From assembly GCF_900156895.1 (NCBI RefSeq), contig NZ_FTPD01000082.1:234161-298160 (forward strand): a stretch of DNA of 64,000 nt, given 5' to 3'. The notes below the pieces were generated by a model, which did no database searches, had not been told where the DNA came from, and saw only the letters and a list, made by a program, of their open reading frames with translations. How positions within the stretch are numbered: the first letter of the stretch is position 1; each line of letters starts with the position of its first letter. Shown piece by piece: positions 35,307 to 43,811 of this stretch. The DNA is from Mesorhizobium prunaredense (lineage in GTDB: Bacteria; Pseudomonadota; Alphaproteobacteria; Rhizobiales; Rhizobiaceae). A program made the position numbers and the translations under genes.

Positions 35307-35429
35307 ACGCCAGCGCTCCCAGGTGCCAGTTTACCGACCAGCCCAGTTGGCGAGCAGCATAACCGCGACACCGGCGATCTGCGTCGGTGCGCAGGATGCC
35401 CGGGCACCTGGATCCAGGCCGATCCAAAA

Positions 35430-36137
35430 TTATGGCAAGACCGAAATGCGCCCCAGAAGGGCCACCAGTTCCGCCTGACGTCTGGTTTCGGTCTTGGCGA
35501 ACAGCGAGGCAAGTTGTGAGCGGATCGTGGTGCGGCTGAGCCGCCAGCTGCGGGCGATCTCCAAAGGCGCATCGCCCTGAGCCAAACGCAGAGCCAGGTG
35601 CGTTTCCGCGCTCGTCAAGCCAAACATCCTTTGCAGTGTCTGAGGGTTTGGCCCCGACCTGTTCACACGGCCAAGCAATGCCACGATGCTCGTTCCGTCG
35701 GGGGCGATAAGACCGTTCTCTTTCAGTACCACCGGCCTGTCGCCTGTACTGCGGATCACCACCCAAGAAAGGGAGCCCGGCAGGAAAGGCGCCGGAACAT
35801 TTGCGACCAGCCGTCTTAGGGCTGCCGAAAGCTCACTGGCTGTATCAGCCGCTTCGCCTTTGTGCTCCGGCGTGGGGCGCTCCAGCGTGGTTAGAGCGGC
35901 CGCGTTCCATTCGATCACTTTTCTGTCGCGGTTTAGTACGAGATAACCACAGCCGAGGCGATCAAGCATGCCGGTGACGGATTCCAGGCTGCGTCTCTTT
36001 GGTTCGTCGCCCCCTGTCTCCGGCCGAGGATAAGCATATAAGGGCCGCGTCACCTGCGCGTCAGGGGTATACTTGGCTCCTGTCGTGATGTGCCGGTTGC
36101 CCGCAACGGCATCACTGTATCTATCGATCATAGTCAT
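35430..36137 (-). CDS. LuxR-type HTH regulator with a PAS-like N-terminal region
   Basis: A 235-residue protein. The C-terminal 65 residues are a LuxR helix-turn-helix (FGLTSAETHLALRLAQGDAPLEIARSWRLSRTTIRSQLASLFAKT). The N-terminal part has a PAS-like segment (about 50-75, GMLDRLGCGYLVLNRDRKVIEWN) and no receiver Asp, so it is not a classic response regulator. The start ATG at 36137 follows GGGGAGG. Divergent from the HWE kinase gene at 36384, so a functional link is plausible but not shown. The signal is unknown. Confidence 0.78.
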   Translation of the reverse strand: MTMIDRYSDAVAGNRHITTGAKYTPDAQVTRPLYAYPRPETGGDEPKRRSLESVTGMLDRLGCGYLVLNRDRKVIEWNAAALTTLERPTPEHKGEAADTASELSAALRRLVANVPAPFLPGSLSWVVIRSTGDRPVVLKENGLIAPDGTSIVALLGRVNRSGPNPQTLQRMFGLTSAETHLALRLAQGDAPLEIARSWRLSRTTIRSQLASLFAKTETRRQAELVALLGRISVLP

Positions 36138-36383
36138 TTTTCAACCTCCCCAAAGGTTCATCAGCCCGTAATAACTTGTCCGGGATATACGAACAGTAAT
36201 CTTGCGTAGGGCTCGCAAAAAAGGCGCTCCCTACTATCTTGAAACTCGTTATATTCTGATGAGTTTTACTCGTCCCCGCTTGATAAAATGCGCGCTGTGA
36301 TGGTGGTATGGCAATCCCGCAGTCGGACTAGGTTGTACGTTTTTTGCTCTAGTCTCGACGGCCTAGTCAAAAGGTAGTAGTCT

Positions 36384-38132
36384 ATGTCGATGAACTGGCA
36401 GTCGCGCAGGTCGGATTTGAACCCAACAGGCAGACTGCTAACTCACCTTGCCTCCGCATCGGTACTGGCTGCTACGCTGATATTTGAGACAAAAGCGTCA
36501 GCATACATCGGAGAAGGGTCGAGTTTCCTGGAATTTATTCCAGCTATTATTATCATTTCCTACCTTGAAGACCGTGGTCCTGCGCTTGCGGCGACGGTCC
36601 TGATGGTGGCTGCCGGCTTGTGGACGCGAAGCACCCTGCATGGTCAGATCTCCGGCGAAGATTGGGCGCGCGCCATTCTGCTTCTGATTTCCGGTGGCGT
36701 GATTGCCATGACATTCCATCGGCTGCGGCAGGACGTGCGTGAGCTGCTGGAGGTAGCAGAAGCCAGGCTCGCTGCGGTCGAAGCAACCGAAAGCCGCTAT
36801 CGTTGGGCTTTCGAACGCGCCGCCATGGGGTTCGCAAACATCAACGAGAAAGGTGAGCTGCTGCAATCCAACAGACGCCTCAGCGAGATGACAGGCTACG
36901 AGGAGGACGAGCTTGCCCAATTGCAGCTGGAGACACTCGTTCATCCGGACGACCGTGATGCCTTGGCGCAATTGCTGGCTGGCCTTGGCAAAGACTCTGC
37001 TTCGTTCGCTTCGGAGGTGCGTCTGTTAAGAAGGAACGGTTCGGCATTCTGGGCGCGGCTAACGCTGTCTTTGTCCGTGCCCGACGGGGTTCTCTCAGAG
37101 ACCATTTTCGTGGTGGTCGACGATATCTCGGGACGACGAGCCGTGCACGAAGCGCTTCGGGCTCAGAAGGAGTGGCTGGATCTCGCTTTGTCTGCTGGAC
37201 GCCTGGCCACGTGGCGGATCGACCTTAAAGACGGCATCGTCACCGGTTCGGGCGCGTTCTGGGACATTCTCGGACTGCCCCCGGCCGGCAGCCGCCGGTT
37301 GGAGGAACTGTCGGCCGTCGTTCATCCGGCGGACTGGCCAAAGCTGGCTGTATCGAGAAAGCTCGCATCGGTCACGAACTACGACGTCGAGATTCGCGTC
37401 CGACGACCGGACGGACATATCCGCTGGGTTGCTCTGCGCGGAAGGGAAGAGAAATACGATGATCGTCTACAGCGGCTCGGCGTGGCCGCCGACCTGACCG
37501 AGCGACGGCAAACCACGCTGCTGCGTGCTGCGGCAAAGAAGCGGGAGCGCATTATGCTCGAGCAACGCCACAGGTTCATCAACCTGTTCCCGGTGATCAC
37601 GGCACTGGTGAACATGGTCAATGTTCCCGAGAACAATGTCGCCAGGTACAAGGAGACGCTCATCGACAGGATACGTTCGCTCGAGGCAACGCATCTGCTC
37701 CTTTCGGGCAACAGCAGCGGGTCGGGGATGCTTCACGATCTCGTTGTCCAGGAGTTGCAACCGTATATGGGGACACGCGAAATATCTGTCAGCGGTCCCT
37801 CGGTTACGATGTCGGGAGGCGCCGCCGAGAGCTTTGCGATGATTGTTCACGAGCTTGCGACCAATTCCTTGAAACATGGAGCGCTTGGCGATTCAAAAGG
37901 CCGGGTCGAGGTAAATTGGACGTTCGCATCGGAAGATGCGGTCGGTGACATCGCGTTCGATTGGGTGGAATCAGGGCGGCGGCGGCCTTCAAAAGTTGTC
38001 CGCCATGGTTTCGGTTCAATGATAATCGGAGTGGATGGGGCGCCGCTTGTCGGTCACTCTCCCAAGCTGGAAATGACGGATCACGGGCTGCGATATTCGC
38101 TGCGGCTGTCGCGCAAGGAAATCGGCCCTTGA
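36384..38132 (+). CDS. HWE/HisKA2-family sensor histidine kinase with membrane and PAS domains
   Basis: A 582-residue sensor kinase. The N-terminal 120 residues have several membrane helices of a MASE/DUF4118-like kind (SVLAATLIFETKASAYIGEG, AAGLW). Two PAS/PAC units follow (about 140-265 and 270-385; NINEKGELLQSNRRLSEMTG, HPDDRDALAQLL). The kinase core has the H-box with His396 in EQRHRFINLFPVI and the N-box HELATNSLKHGALG of the HWE/HisKA2 class, in which the ATP lid is reduced. Such kinases feed the rhizobial general stress or single-domain regulator pathways. It lies between two LuxR-type regulators; the convergent response regulator at 38192 is a candidate partner. Confidence 0.88.
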   Translation: MSMNWQSRRSDLNPTGRLLTHLASASVLAATLIFETKASAYIGEGSSFLEFIPAIIIISYLEDRGPALAATVLMVAAGLWTRSTLHGQISGEDWARAILLLISGGVIAMTFHRLRQDVRELLEVAEARLAAVEATESRYRWAFERAAMGFANINEKGELLQSNRRLSEMTGYEEDELAQLQLETLVHPDDRDALAQLLAGLGKDSASFASEVRLLRRNGSAFWARLTLSLSVPDGVLSETIFVVVDDISGRRAVHEALRAQKEWLDLALSAGRLATWRIDLKDGIVTGSGAFWDILGLPPAGSRRLEELSAVVHPADWPKLAVSRKLASVTNYDVEIRVRRPDGHIRWVALRGREEKYDDRLQRLGVAADLTERRQTTLLRAAAKKRERIMLEQRHRFINLFPVITALVNMVNVPENNVARYKETLIDRIRSLEATHLLLSGNSSGSGMLHDLVVQELQPYMGTREISVSGPSVTMSGGAAESFAMIVHELATNSLKHGALGDSKGRVEVNWTFASEDAVGDIAFDWVESGRRRPSKVVRHGFGSMIIGVDGAPLVGHSPKLEMTDHGLRYSLRLSRKEIGP

Positions 38133-38191
38133 CGCCAGCGGGCCAAGATCGGACAGCGCCCCTTGCGTATCAAAAGAACGTGGTGCTCTAA

Positions 38192-38866
38192 TTAATTGAT
38201 ATCCCTCGTTAACCACGTCTTCAGCATAACGGCAGCCTCCGTCCGATTCCGCACCCCAAGCTCACGCAAAACCGCAGCGGCATGGATTTTCGTCGTCGCT
38301 TCGGCGATCTCCAGATCGCGCGCGATTTCCTTGTTCGAATAGCCTTCCGCCATCAGCTTGAGGACCTCCTTCTGCCTCGAGGTCAGCCTGCCAAGATTGC
38401 CGGTGGTGGTACGTCGGTGCGGGACATGCTCGGAGGGAGCAGGTGCGTGAGTTGTCTGCGCAGCACCGGGGCGCGACAGAAGTGCAGGGACGTAGATGCG
38501 GCCCGAGAGGATTTCGTTGACGGCCATAACGACCTCCTCGTCTCTTTGCGACTTTACGATATAGCCATGAAGTCCGATCGACAGAGCCGTGAGTATCTCC
38601 GAGCGTGAATCGTTCCCGGAAACAATGGCAAATCGCGTATCCGGATAAGCCGACAGAATGCCGCCGAGCACTTCCTGATTGAACAATCCCGGCATGTTCA
38701 GGTCCAGGATCGCAAGATCAACGGACGCCTGCTCGGCAAGCAGACTGAGCGCGGCGTCGAAACACGACGCCTCAAATATTTCCACACCTGGAATGCCCGC
38801 GGTCAGAGCCAAGCGCAGGCCACGACGATACAGGCCGTGATCGTCGGCGATGACGATTCGATACAT
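38192..38866 (-). CDS. NarL/FixJ-family response regulator
   Basis: A 224-residue two-domain regulator. The receiver (1-120) has the acidic pair in IVIADDHGLYRRG, the phospho-acceptor Asp in LAILDLNMPG and the Lys in YIVKSQRDEE. After a variable linker comes a LuxR helix-turn-helix (LTSRQKEVLKLMAEGYSNKEIARDL). Intact by every motif. It converges on the HWE kinase gene, 60 nt apart, which suggests but does not prove a cognate pair. Confidence 0.9.
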   Translation of the reverse strand: MYRIVIADDHGLYRRGLRLALTAGIPGVEIFEASCFDAALSLLAEQASVDLAILDLNMPGLFNQEVLGGILSAYPDTRFAIVSGNDSRSEILTALSIGLHGYIVKSQRDEEVVMAVNEILSGRIYVPALLSRPGAAQTTHAPAPSEHVPHRRTTTGNLGRLTSRQKEVLKLMAEGYSNKEIARDLEIAEATTKIHAAAVLRELGVRNRTEAAVMLKTWLTRDIN

Positions 38867-39236
38867 TGATCTACCCCAACGAAACCTGAATAGATTGAAC
38901 GGTCACGGGCCTTTGGAGTCGTGGCCAATCACTCGTCAATTCATCCAGTCAACGCCAGCGGTGCCCCAACACCGCAAGCCCAGTTTGCTAATATAATCCT
39001 AAAAGGCAGGTAAGGCTCCTCTTTTTTTGAACCCTGTCAACGGGAGCCGCCGAACACGTCGAATCATCCGTTCCTATCCTCCAGGACCATGTGCCAACGC
39101 CTTGAGACGATGCCGATAGCTCGCGATCGCCAATGCCCATGGCGAGGCGTGTTTTTCGATTGCCGATCGGGAACTTAGTGATTTAACTTCCACGCAATTG
39201 TCAGACACCGCGACCGGCAAGGCGGAAGGGGCTGTT
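38867..39236. other. Intergenic region without a recognised gene
   Basis: 370 nt between two divergent genes. It contains an AT-rich patch (CTAATATAATCCTAAAAGG near 38990) and a run of seven T near 39022, suitable for promoters of either gene. No frame with a ribosome site and no convincing sigma-EcfG or TetR-type motif was found. Confidence 0.5.
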
Positions 39237-39923
39237 GTGAGCGAAGAGATCAGTGTCGCGGAAGCCTACCGCAGACGCCGCACCATCTTCATGGGGCTGG
39301 AGGTGCTCATCGCGCCCGGTGCGCTCGTTCCCCGGCCGGAGACGGAGTTGCTCGGCACGACAGCACTTGATGTCCTGCGGCGAATGAACCTGTCGGCGCC
39401 GCGCGTTGTCGACATGTGCTGCGGGGCCGGCAATCTGGCCTGCGCCATCGCGCATTACGCCCCTGCCGCGCAGGTCTGGGCGAGCGATCTCACCGATGGA
39501 TGCGTCGAGGTCGCGCGCCGCAACGTCGCCCATCACGACATGGCAGATCGCGTGTCGGTGCTTCAGGGTGACTTGTTCAGTGCTTTCTCGGGCTTGGAGC
39601 TTGATAACACGATCGACGTGATCGCCTGCAACCCGCCTTACATTTCGGAAAAGCGGCTCGAGGGCGACCGCGCGCATCTGACCGAGTTCGAGCCGCGTGA
39701 AGCGTTTGCAGCCGGTCCCTACGGCCTGAGCATCCATATGCGGGTGATCAAGGACGCGCCCCGCTACTTGCGGCGCGGAGGCATCCTGCTCTTCGAGGTC
39801 GGTCTCGGCCAGGACCGGCAGGTCATACGTTTGCTGGAGCGCTCCAAGTCCTTCGAGGGGATCCGGGCGGTCGCGAACGAAGCCGGCGAGGGAAGGGTGG
39901 TGGTGGGACATACCACGCCGTGA
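39237..39923 (+). CDS. PrmC/HemK-like class I SAM-dependent methyltransferase
   Basis: A 228-residue methyltransferase. Motif I is VVDMCCGAGNLACAIA, and the catalytic NPPY motif is IACNPPYISEKRL, characteristic of N-methyltransferases acting on glutamine or nucleobases (HemK/PrmC family). The upstream segment GALVPRPETELL is also PrmC-like, but the N-terminal helical domain of PrmC is absent and it is not next to prfA, so the substrate is probably not a release factor. The GTG at 39237 is preferred because of GGAAGGG six bases before; a TTG at 39198 is also open. Alone on its strand. Confidence 0.8.
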   Translation: MSEEISVAEAYRRRRTIFMGLEVLIAPGALVPRPETELLGTTALDVLRRMNLSAPRVVDMCCGAGNLACAIAHYAPAAQVWASDLTDGCVEVARRNVAHHDMADRVSVLQGDLFSAFSGLELDNTIDVIACNPPYISEKRLEGDRAHLTEFEPREAFAAGPYGLSIHMRVIKDAPRYLRRGGILLFEVGLGQDRQVIRLLERSKSFEGIRAVANEAGEGRVVVGHTTP

Positions 39924-40000
39924 GCGTCAGCCATGCCGCAACTGCTGGCTCAACTCGTGGTGTTCACGGTTCTGGCGCGCTCCAGCAAAAAAGGTGGCGC

Positions 40001-40336
40001 TCACTCGCGTCCCTGATCAGCTTTTTGGGCTTTTCTTGATTTAGTCGGTGCTATTCCAAGCCCGCTGTTGTCTGGGTTTGCGTCGGAGACAACGCTGTAT
40101 GCAAAGATGTGTCCCCGGTTCTCGTCGGTTACTCGGATCCAATCCTTTTCCCACCTTCGCAGCGTAACATGTCGATCTGTCGACATGGCGGCGGCTTTGA
40201 AGGGGCTCGGCGCGTTGATGACACGCACCGTTATCACGTCATCGCCCTCCATTTGTTCGACGAGGTATGTCTGCATAAAGGCCTCCCCAGCGCCCATTGC
40301 AACCTTAACGTCAGCCAAAGTGTTCGGTTGCAGCAT
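40001..40336 (-). CDS. Hypothetical protein
   Basis: A 111-residue frame with believable protein composition: a hydrophilic N-terminal half (VVIN-type beta segment VEQMEGDDVITVRVINAPSP), then RHVTLRRWEKDWIRVTDENR and a charged C-terminal tail. No signal peptide, membrane helix or known domain is seen. Start at 40336 or at an internal ATG (MGAGEAFMQT). I do not recognise the family. It could be a recent gene or a spurious frame. Confidence 0.45.
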   Translation of the reverse strand: MLQPNTLADVKVAMGAGEAFMQTYLVEQMEGDDVITVRVINAPSPFKAAAMSTDRHVTLRRWEKDWIRVTDENRGHIFAYSVVSDANPDNSGLGIAPTKSRKAQKADQGRE

Positions 40337-40535
40337 AGCAAAGAGATTTTCGACAAATGTGACGAAGCGACGAGGCCTCTGCCCGGCCGGTCCGAGAATG
40401 GGCTACGGCTCAGTAAAATACGGGGTTCTGCATATGAAACCTCGCCCCGGGCGAGTAGCCCAAGCCGCGTACAGGTCGCTTACGTCTCGGATCGCGTTGG
40501 ATGAGAAAGGAAGCATCAAGGCGTGCGGGCGAGGG

Positions 40536-41393
40536 TTAGCCCTGGATCGACCAAGCGGCACGCAGGTCGTTGGCTTGGGCGATCCTGACGCCGCAAGCAA
40601 TCAGAACGCCTTTGGTCGCTGCTACGAGCGCGGCATTGTCCTTGGCAGTTGTGCCGTCGGCCAGAGTAAAATTGTTCTCGAACCCGACGCGGGCATGACC
40701 GCCCAGCAGCGCGCCGGCCGTAACGCAAGCGGTTTCTTGCCGACCAAAGGCACAGACCATCCAGTGCGCGAAGCGCGGCCGGTCCTGCGCAAGGAAGGGA
40801 GGCAGATCGGCCGGTCGCGAAACCTGTCCCGGGGTGTAGCGGCCGAGCACATAGAGCACGGGGATGTGATCGAAAGGCACCAGCCCGCGCTGCTGCATGG
40901 CGGCTAGGGCCGACGCCTCTTCGGGCGCGTAAAGGATGATCTGAGGGGCGATCCGCTCGCTCTTCAACCACGACAGGAACTGCGCGAAAGCGGTCTCATG
41001 GGCAGCGTCCGGCACCAGTTCGCGCAGCGCCAGCGAAACCGCCTCAGGGCGGGCAGCCCGCACCACCGCCATCTGCTCGGCCGGCTGGTAGCGGCCGACC
41101 GCTTCGCTGGTGATCTGGACGATCAGCCGCTCGCCCACCGCATCACGTATCGCTTTCGTCGTCTCGCGATAGGCGTGCGCGTCGAGCAAATGGCCGCCGT
41201 CGCGGTCGCGGACATGCGTATGGATCATCGCGGCGCCCGCCTCGAGGCAGGCGGCGGCAGTCCGGGCCAATTCCTGGGGGCCGATCGGCAGGGCAGGGTG
41301 GTCTTGCTTGCCACGCCGTCCACCATTCGGCGCAACGGCGATTACCGTCGGTGCGATAAGTCCGGGGCCGGTCGCGATACTGTCAGCGGTCAT
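40536..41393 (-). CDS. BKACE (beta-keto acid cleavage enzyme, DUF849)
   Basis: Members of this family condense a beta-keto acid with acetyl-CoA and split off acetoacetate, leaving a new CoA ester; the founder is Kce of lysine fermentation. The protein is a 285-residue TIM barrel with the metal-binding His pair in GAAMIHTHVRDRDGG, the C-terminal HARVGFENN and the substrate-side RELVPD. It is divergent from a class III aminotransferase gene (41489), which could make the beta-keto acid by transamination. A palindromic motif at 41428-41443 lies in the shared gap. Confidence 0.88.
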   Translation of the reverse strand: MTADSIATGPGLIAPTVIAVAPNGGRRGKQDHPALPIGPQELARTAAACLEAGAAMIHTHVRDRDGGHLLDAHAYRETTKAIRDAVGERLIVQITSEAVGRYQPAEQMAVVRAARPEAVSLALRELVPDAAHETAFAQFLSWLKSERIAPQIILYAPEEASALAAMQQRGLVPFDHIPVLYVLGRYTPGQVSRPADLPPFLAQDRPRFAHWMVCAFGRQETACVTAGALLGGHARVGFENNFTLADGTTAKDNAALVAATKGVLIACGVRIAQANDLRAAWSIQG

Positions 41394-41427
41394 AGGCTCA
41401 GTCCAATTGTTTCAGTATTGCGCAGTA

Positions 41428-41443
41428 TGTAACATCTGTTGCA
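41428..41443. promoter_or_regulatory. Operator-like inverted repeat, site A (probably RpiR)
   Basis: TGTAACATCTGTTGCA is an inverted repeat (TGTAACA-N2-TGTTGCA, one mismatch) between the divergent BKACE and aminotransferase genes. A related 16-mer (CGCAACAATCGTAGCA, 10 of 16 identical) lies in the RpiR/TAXI gap at 43725-43740. The RpiR protein encoded between them is the natural candidate ligand. Confidence 0.5.
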
Positions 41444-41488
41444 TGATAGATTCGCTGCAAATCGCGCCATCGTCAATCGGGGGAAGGC

Positions 41489-42811
41489 ATGACACACATC
41501 CTGCATCGCCAGATCCATGCGAGCCTGCCCGTCGCGGCTGGCGGCAAGGGCATCGAACTCTTCGACCGCGATGGCCACGCCTATATCGACGCGTCAGGCG
41601 GCGCGGCGGTTTCCTGCCTCGGCCACGGCCATCCCGAGGTGACGGCCGCGCTCCACGCGCAGGCCGACAAGCTCGCCTATGCCCACACCAGCTTCTTCAC
41701 CAATGAGCCGGCCGAGACATTGGCCGACAAGCTCGTCGCTGGCGCGCCACAAGGTATTAGCCACGCCTATTTCGTGTCCGGCGGATCCGAAGCGGTGGAG
41801 GCAGCGCTCAAGATGGCCCGGCAGTTTTTCGTCGAGACCGGCAGGCCAGAGCGGCGAAACGTCATCGCCCGCCGCCAGAGCTATCACGGCAACACGCTCG
41901 GCGCTCTCGCTGCCGGGGGCAATGAGTGGCGACGTGCCCAATTCCGCCCTTTGCTGATCGACACGCATCACATCGACCCATGCTATGCCTACCGCTACCA
42001 GGAAGCCGGTGAGAGCGAGGCGACCTACGGACTGCGCGCCGCCCAGGCGCTCGAGGATAAAATTCTAGAACTGGGTCCGGACACTGTCATGGCCTTCGTT
42101 GCAGAACCTGTGGTCGGCGCGACAGCAGGAGCGGTGCCCGCGGTTCCCGGCTACTTCAGGCGTGTCCGTGAAATCTGCGACCGCTACGGTGTGCTCCTCA
42201 TCCTCGACGAGGTGATGTGCGGCATGGGCCGCACCGGCACGCTGCACGCCTGCGAGCAGGACGGCGTCGCGCCCGACCTGATGACGATCGCCAAAGGCCT
42301 CGGTGGCGGCTACCAACCCATCGGTGCGGTGCTGCTTTCGCGCCGCATCTTCGACGCTTTCGCCGAAGGCTCCGGCTTCTTCCAGCACGGCCACACCTAT
42401 ATGTGCCATCCCATGGCCTGCGCGGCGGCGCTCGCCGTCCAGGAGGTGATTGCTCGCGACGATCTGCTCGCCAATGTCCGGGCGATGGGAGAGCATCTTT
42501 CGCGGCGACTGGGCGAACGGTTCGGCAACCATGCCCATATCGGCGACATTCGCGGGCGTGGCCTTTTCATGGGTGTAGAGCTGGTCGAGGATCGCTCTAC
42601 CAAGGCGCCCTTCGAACCAAAGCGGAAGCTCAATGCGAAGGTCAAGCGCGAGGCGATGGCGCGCGGCCTGCTGGTCTATCCGGCGGGGGGCACGATCGAC
42701 GGCGTGCGCGGCGATCATGTGCTGCTGGCGCCGCCCTTCATCATAGACGCCGCGGCAATCGACGCGGTTATCGAACGGCTCGGCGACGCGATAGACGCTG
42801 CGGTGGCATAG
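41489..42811 (+). CDS. Class III (PLP-dependent) aminotransferase
   Basis: A 440-residue aspartate aminotransferase fold protein, omega-transaminase subgroup. Features: substrate-end GGAAVSCLGHGHPEV, the SGGSEAVEAALKMARQF cofactor segment, LILDEVMCGMGRTG (Asp to the pyridine nitrogen) and the PLP Lys in MTIAKGLGGGYQPIGAVL. The start ATG follows GGGGGAAGG. Divergent from BKACE and near a TAXI TRAP transporter. Together they suggest uptake of an amino acid or amine, transamination to a beta-keto acid and cleavage, but the substrate is not known. Confidence 0.9.
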   Translation: MTHILHRQIHASLPVAAGGKGIELFDRDGHAYIDASGGAAVSCLGHGHPEVTAALHAQADKLAYAHTSFFTNEPAETLADKLVAGAPQGISHAYFVSGGSEAVEAALKMARQFFVETGRPERRNVIARRQSYHGNTLGALAAGGNEWRRAQFRPLLIDTHHIDPCYAYRYQEAGESEATYGLRAAQALEDKILELGPDTVMAFVAEPVVGATAGAVPAVPGYFRRVREICDRYGVLLILDEVMCGMGRTGTLHACEQDGVAPDLMTIAKGLGGGYQPIGAVLLSRRIFDAFAEGSGFFQHGHTYMCHPMACAAALAVQEVIARDDLLANVRAMGEHLSRRLGERFGNHAHIGDIRGRGLFMGVELVEDRSTKAPFEPKRKLNAKVKREAMARGLLVYPAGGTIDGVRGDHVLLAPPFIIDAAAIDAVIERLGDAIDAAVA

Positions 42812-42821
42812 CCAGCGGCCT

Positions 42822-43706
42822 TCATTCGGGCAGATAGGCGCCGAACGCCTGTAACTCCAATTCCGTCTCCCTGACGCGAGCCGCCGCGGCCGGCCCGCTG
42901 CGCGCCAGCATCGTTGCGGCCAGCGCTTCCACGATAGCCATAGCTGCGGCCACCGATGGGAAGAAGGACGGGCTGTCGGTTGAGAATCGCAAGACAACCT
43001 TCGCATGCCGCGCGATCGGAGCGGCCATGCTGTCGACGATCGCGACAATCGGAACGCTGTGTCGTTGCGCAGCCTCCACCACCGGCCCGAGTTCACGCGA
43101 ATAGGGCGAAAAGCCGATCGCGACCACCGCTTCCTTCTTTCCAAGCGCTGCAAGTTCCGCCTCGATCGCACCGCCGTCGCCGCCGAGCAGCGTGATCTCG
43201 CGCCGAAACATCCGGCAGAGATAGACGAGCGCGTGGGCGGGCGCGCGGCAGCTTCGGAACCCGGCGACACGTATGCGCTGAGCCTTCTCCAGTATCGCGC
43301 AGGCCCTTGCGATTTCTTCGCTGCCGTTGACGGCTTCGGCCGCCGCCAGATTGGCCACCGTCGTCCTCAGCGATTCGGCGAAGATCGCCTCCGACCTGCG
43401 CCTGACAAGCGCATCGGCCCTTGCCGCGAAAGGCGCCTTGCCGGAGCGCAGCCGGTCCTCGAACGGCCTGCGCAGCGCCGCCCAATCGCCAAAACCCAGT
43501 CGCCGCGCCAGTCGCACGAAGGTCGTCGGTGTCACCTCTGATCGCGAGGCCAGCATCCGCATGGAAACCAGCGCCACCTCGTCGGGATGATCGACCAGGA
43601 AACGCGCCGCCTTGCGCAGTTCCGAGCTCAACTCGGGGAGTTCGCTCAGTATGCGCGCCAAAAGCGCGTCGAAACCCATCTCCCGACTGTCCATTGTAAC
43701 AAGCAT
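42822..43706 (-). CDS. MurR/RpiR family transcriptional regulator
   Basis: A 294-residue regulator: an N-terminal helix-turn-helix of the RpiR type (LASRSEVTPTTFVRLARRLGFGDWAALR) and a C-terminal SIS domain (about 130-260, IRVAGFRSCRAPAHALVYLC) that normally binds a sugar phosphate or similar ligand. The start is the ATG at 43706; the ATG at 43694 is also possible, and the longer frame upstream overlaps the TAXI gene on the other strand. Divergent from the TAXI binding-protein gene, with a motif shared with the BKACE/aminotransferase gap. Confidence 0.88.
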   Translation of the reverse strand: MLVTMDSREMGFDALLARILSELPELSSELRKAARFLVDHPDEVALVSMRMLASRSEVTPTTFVRLARRLGFGDWAALRRPFEDRLRSGKAPFAARADALVRRRSEAIFAESLRTTVANLAAAEAVNGSEEIARACAILEKAQRIRVAGFRSCRAPAHALVYLCRMFRREITLLGGDGGAIEAELAALGKKEAVVAIGFSPYSRELGPVVEAAQRHSVPIVAIVDSMAAPIARHAKVVLRFSTDSPSFFPSVAAAMAIVEALAATMLARSGPAAAARVRETELELQAFGAYLPE

Positions 43707-43724
43707 TTCCCTTGATTGATAAAG

Positions 43725-43740
43725 CGCAACAATCGTAGCA
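43725..43740. promoter_or_regulatory. Operator-like motif, site B (probably RpiR)
   Basis: CGCAACAATCGTAGCA, followed by TG, matches site A (TGTAACATCTGTTGCA-TG) in 12 of 18 positions and keeps both half sites (GNAACA, GTNGCA). It lies between the divergent rpiR-like and TAXI genes. A further half site TGTAACA is at 43695-43701. Confidence 0.45.
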
Positions 43741-43811
43741 TGCATCGACGTGCCTTGACACCAAAACACCGGACGGCCGCGACGGCACGCAAAGTACCAA
43801 GGGAGAACCAG

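Noticed and set aside
35319..35411. Inverted repeat CCAGGTGCC / GGCACCTGG after the second DUF982 gene
   Set aside because: The arms are 75 nt apart, so a functional stem is doubtful; recorded only as coincidence.
39001..39060. GGCTCC...GGAGCC inverted repeat in the response regulator/methyltransferase gap as a terminator or attenuator
   Set aside because: The stem is 6 bp with a loop of more than 20 nt, and the genes on both sides are transcribed away from it.
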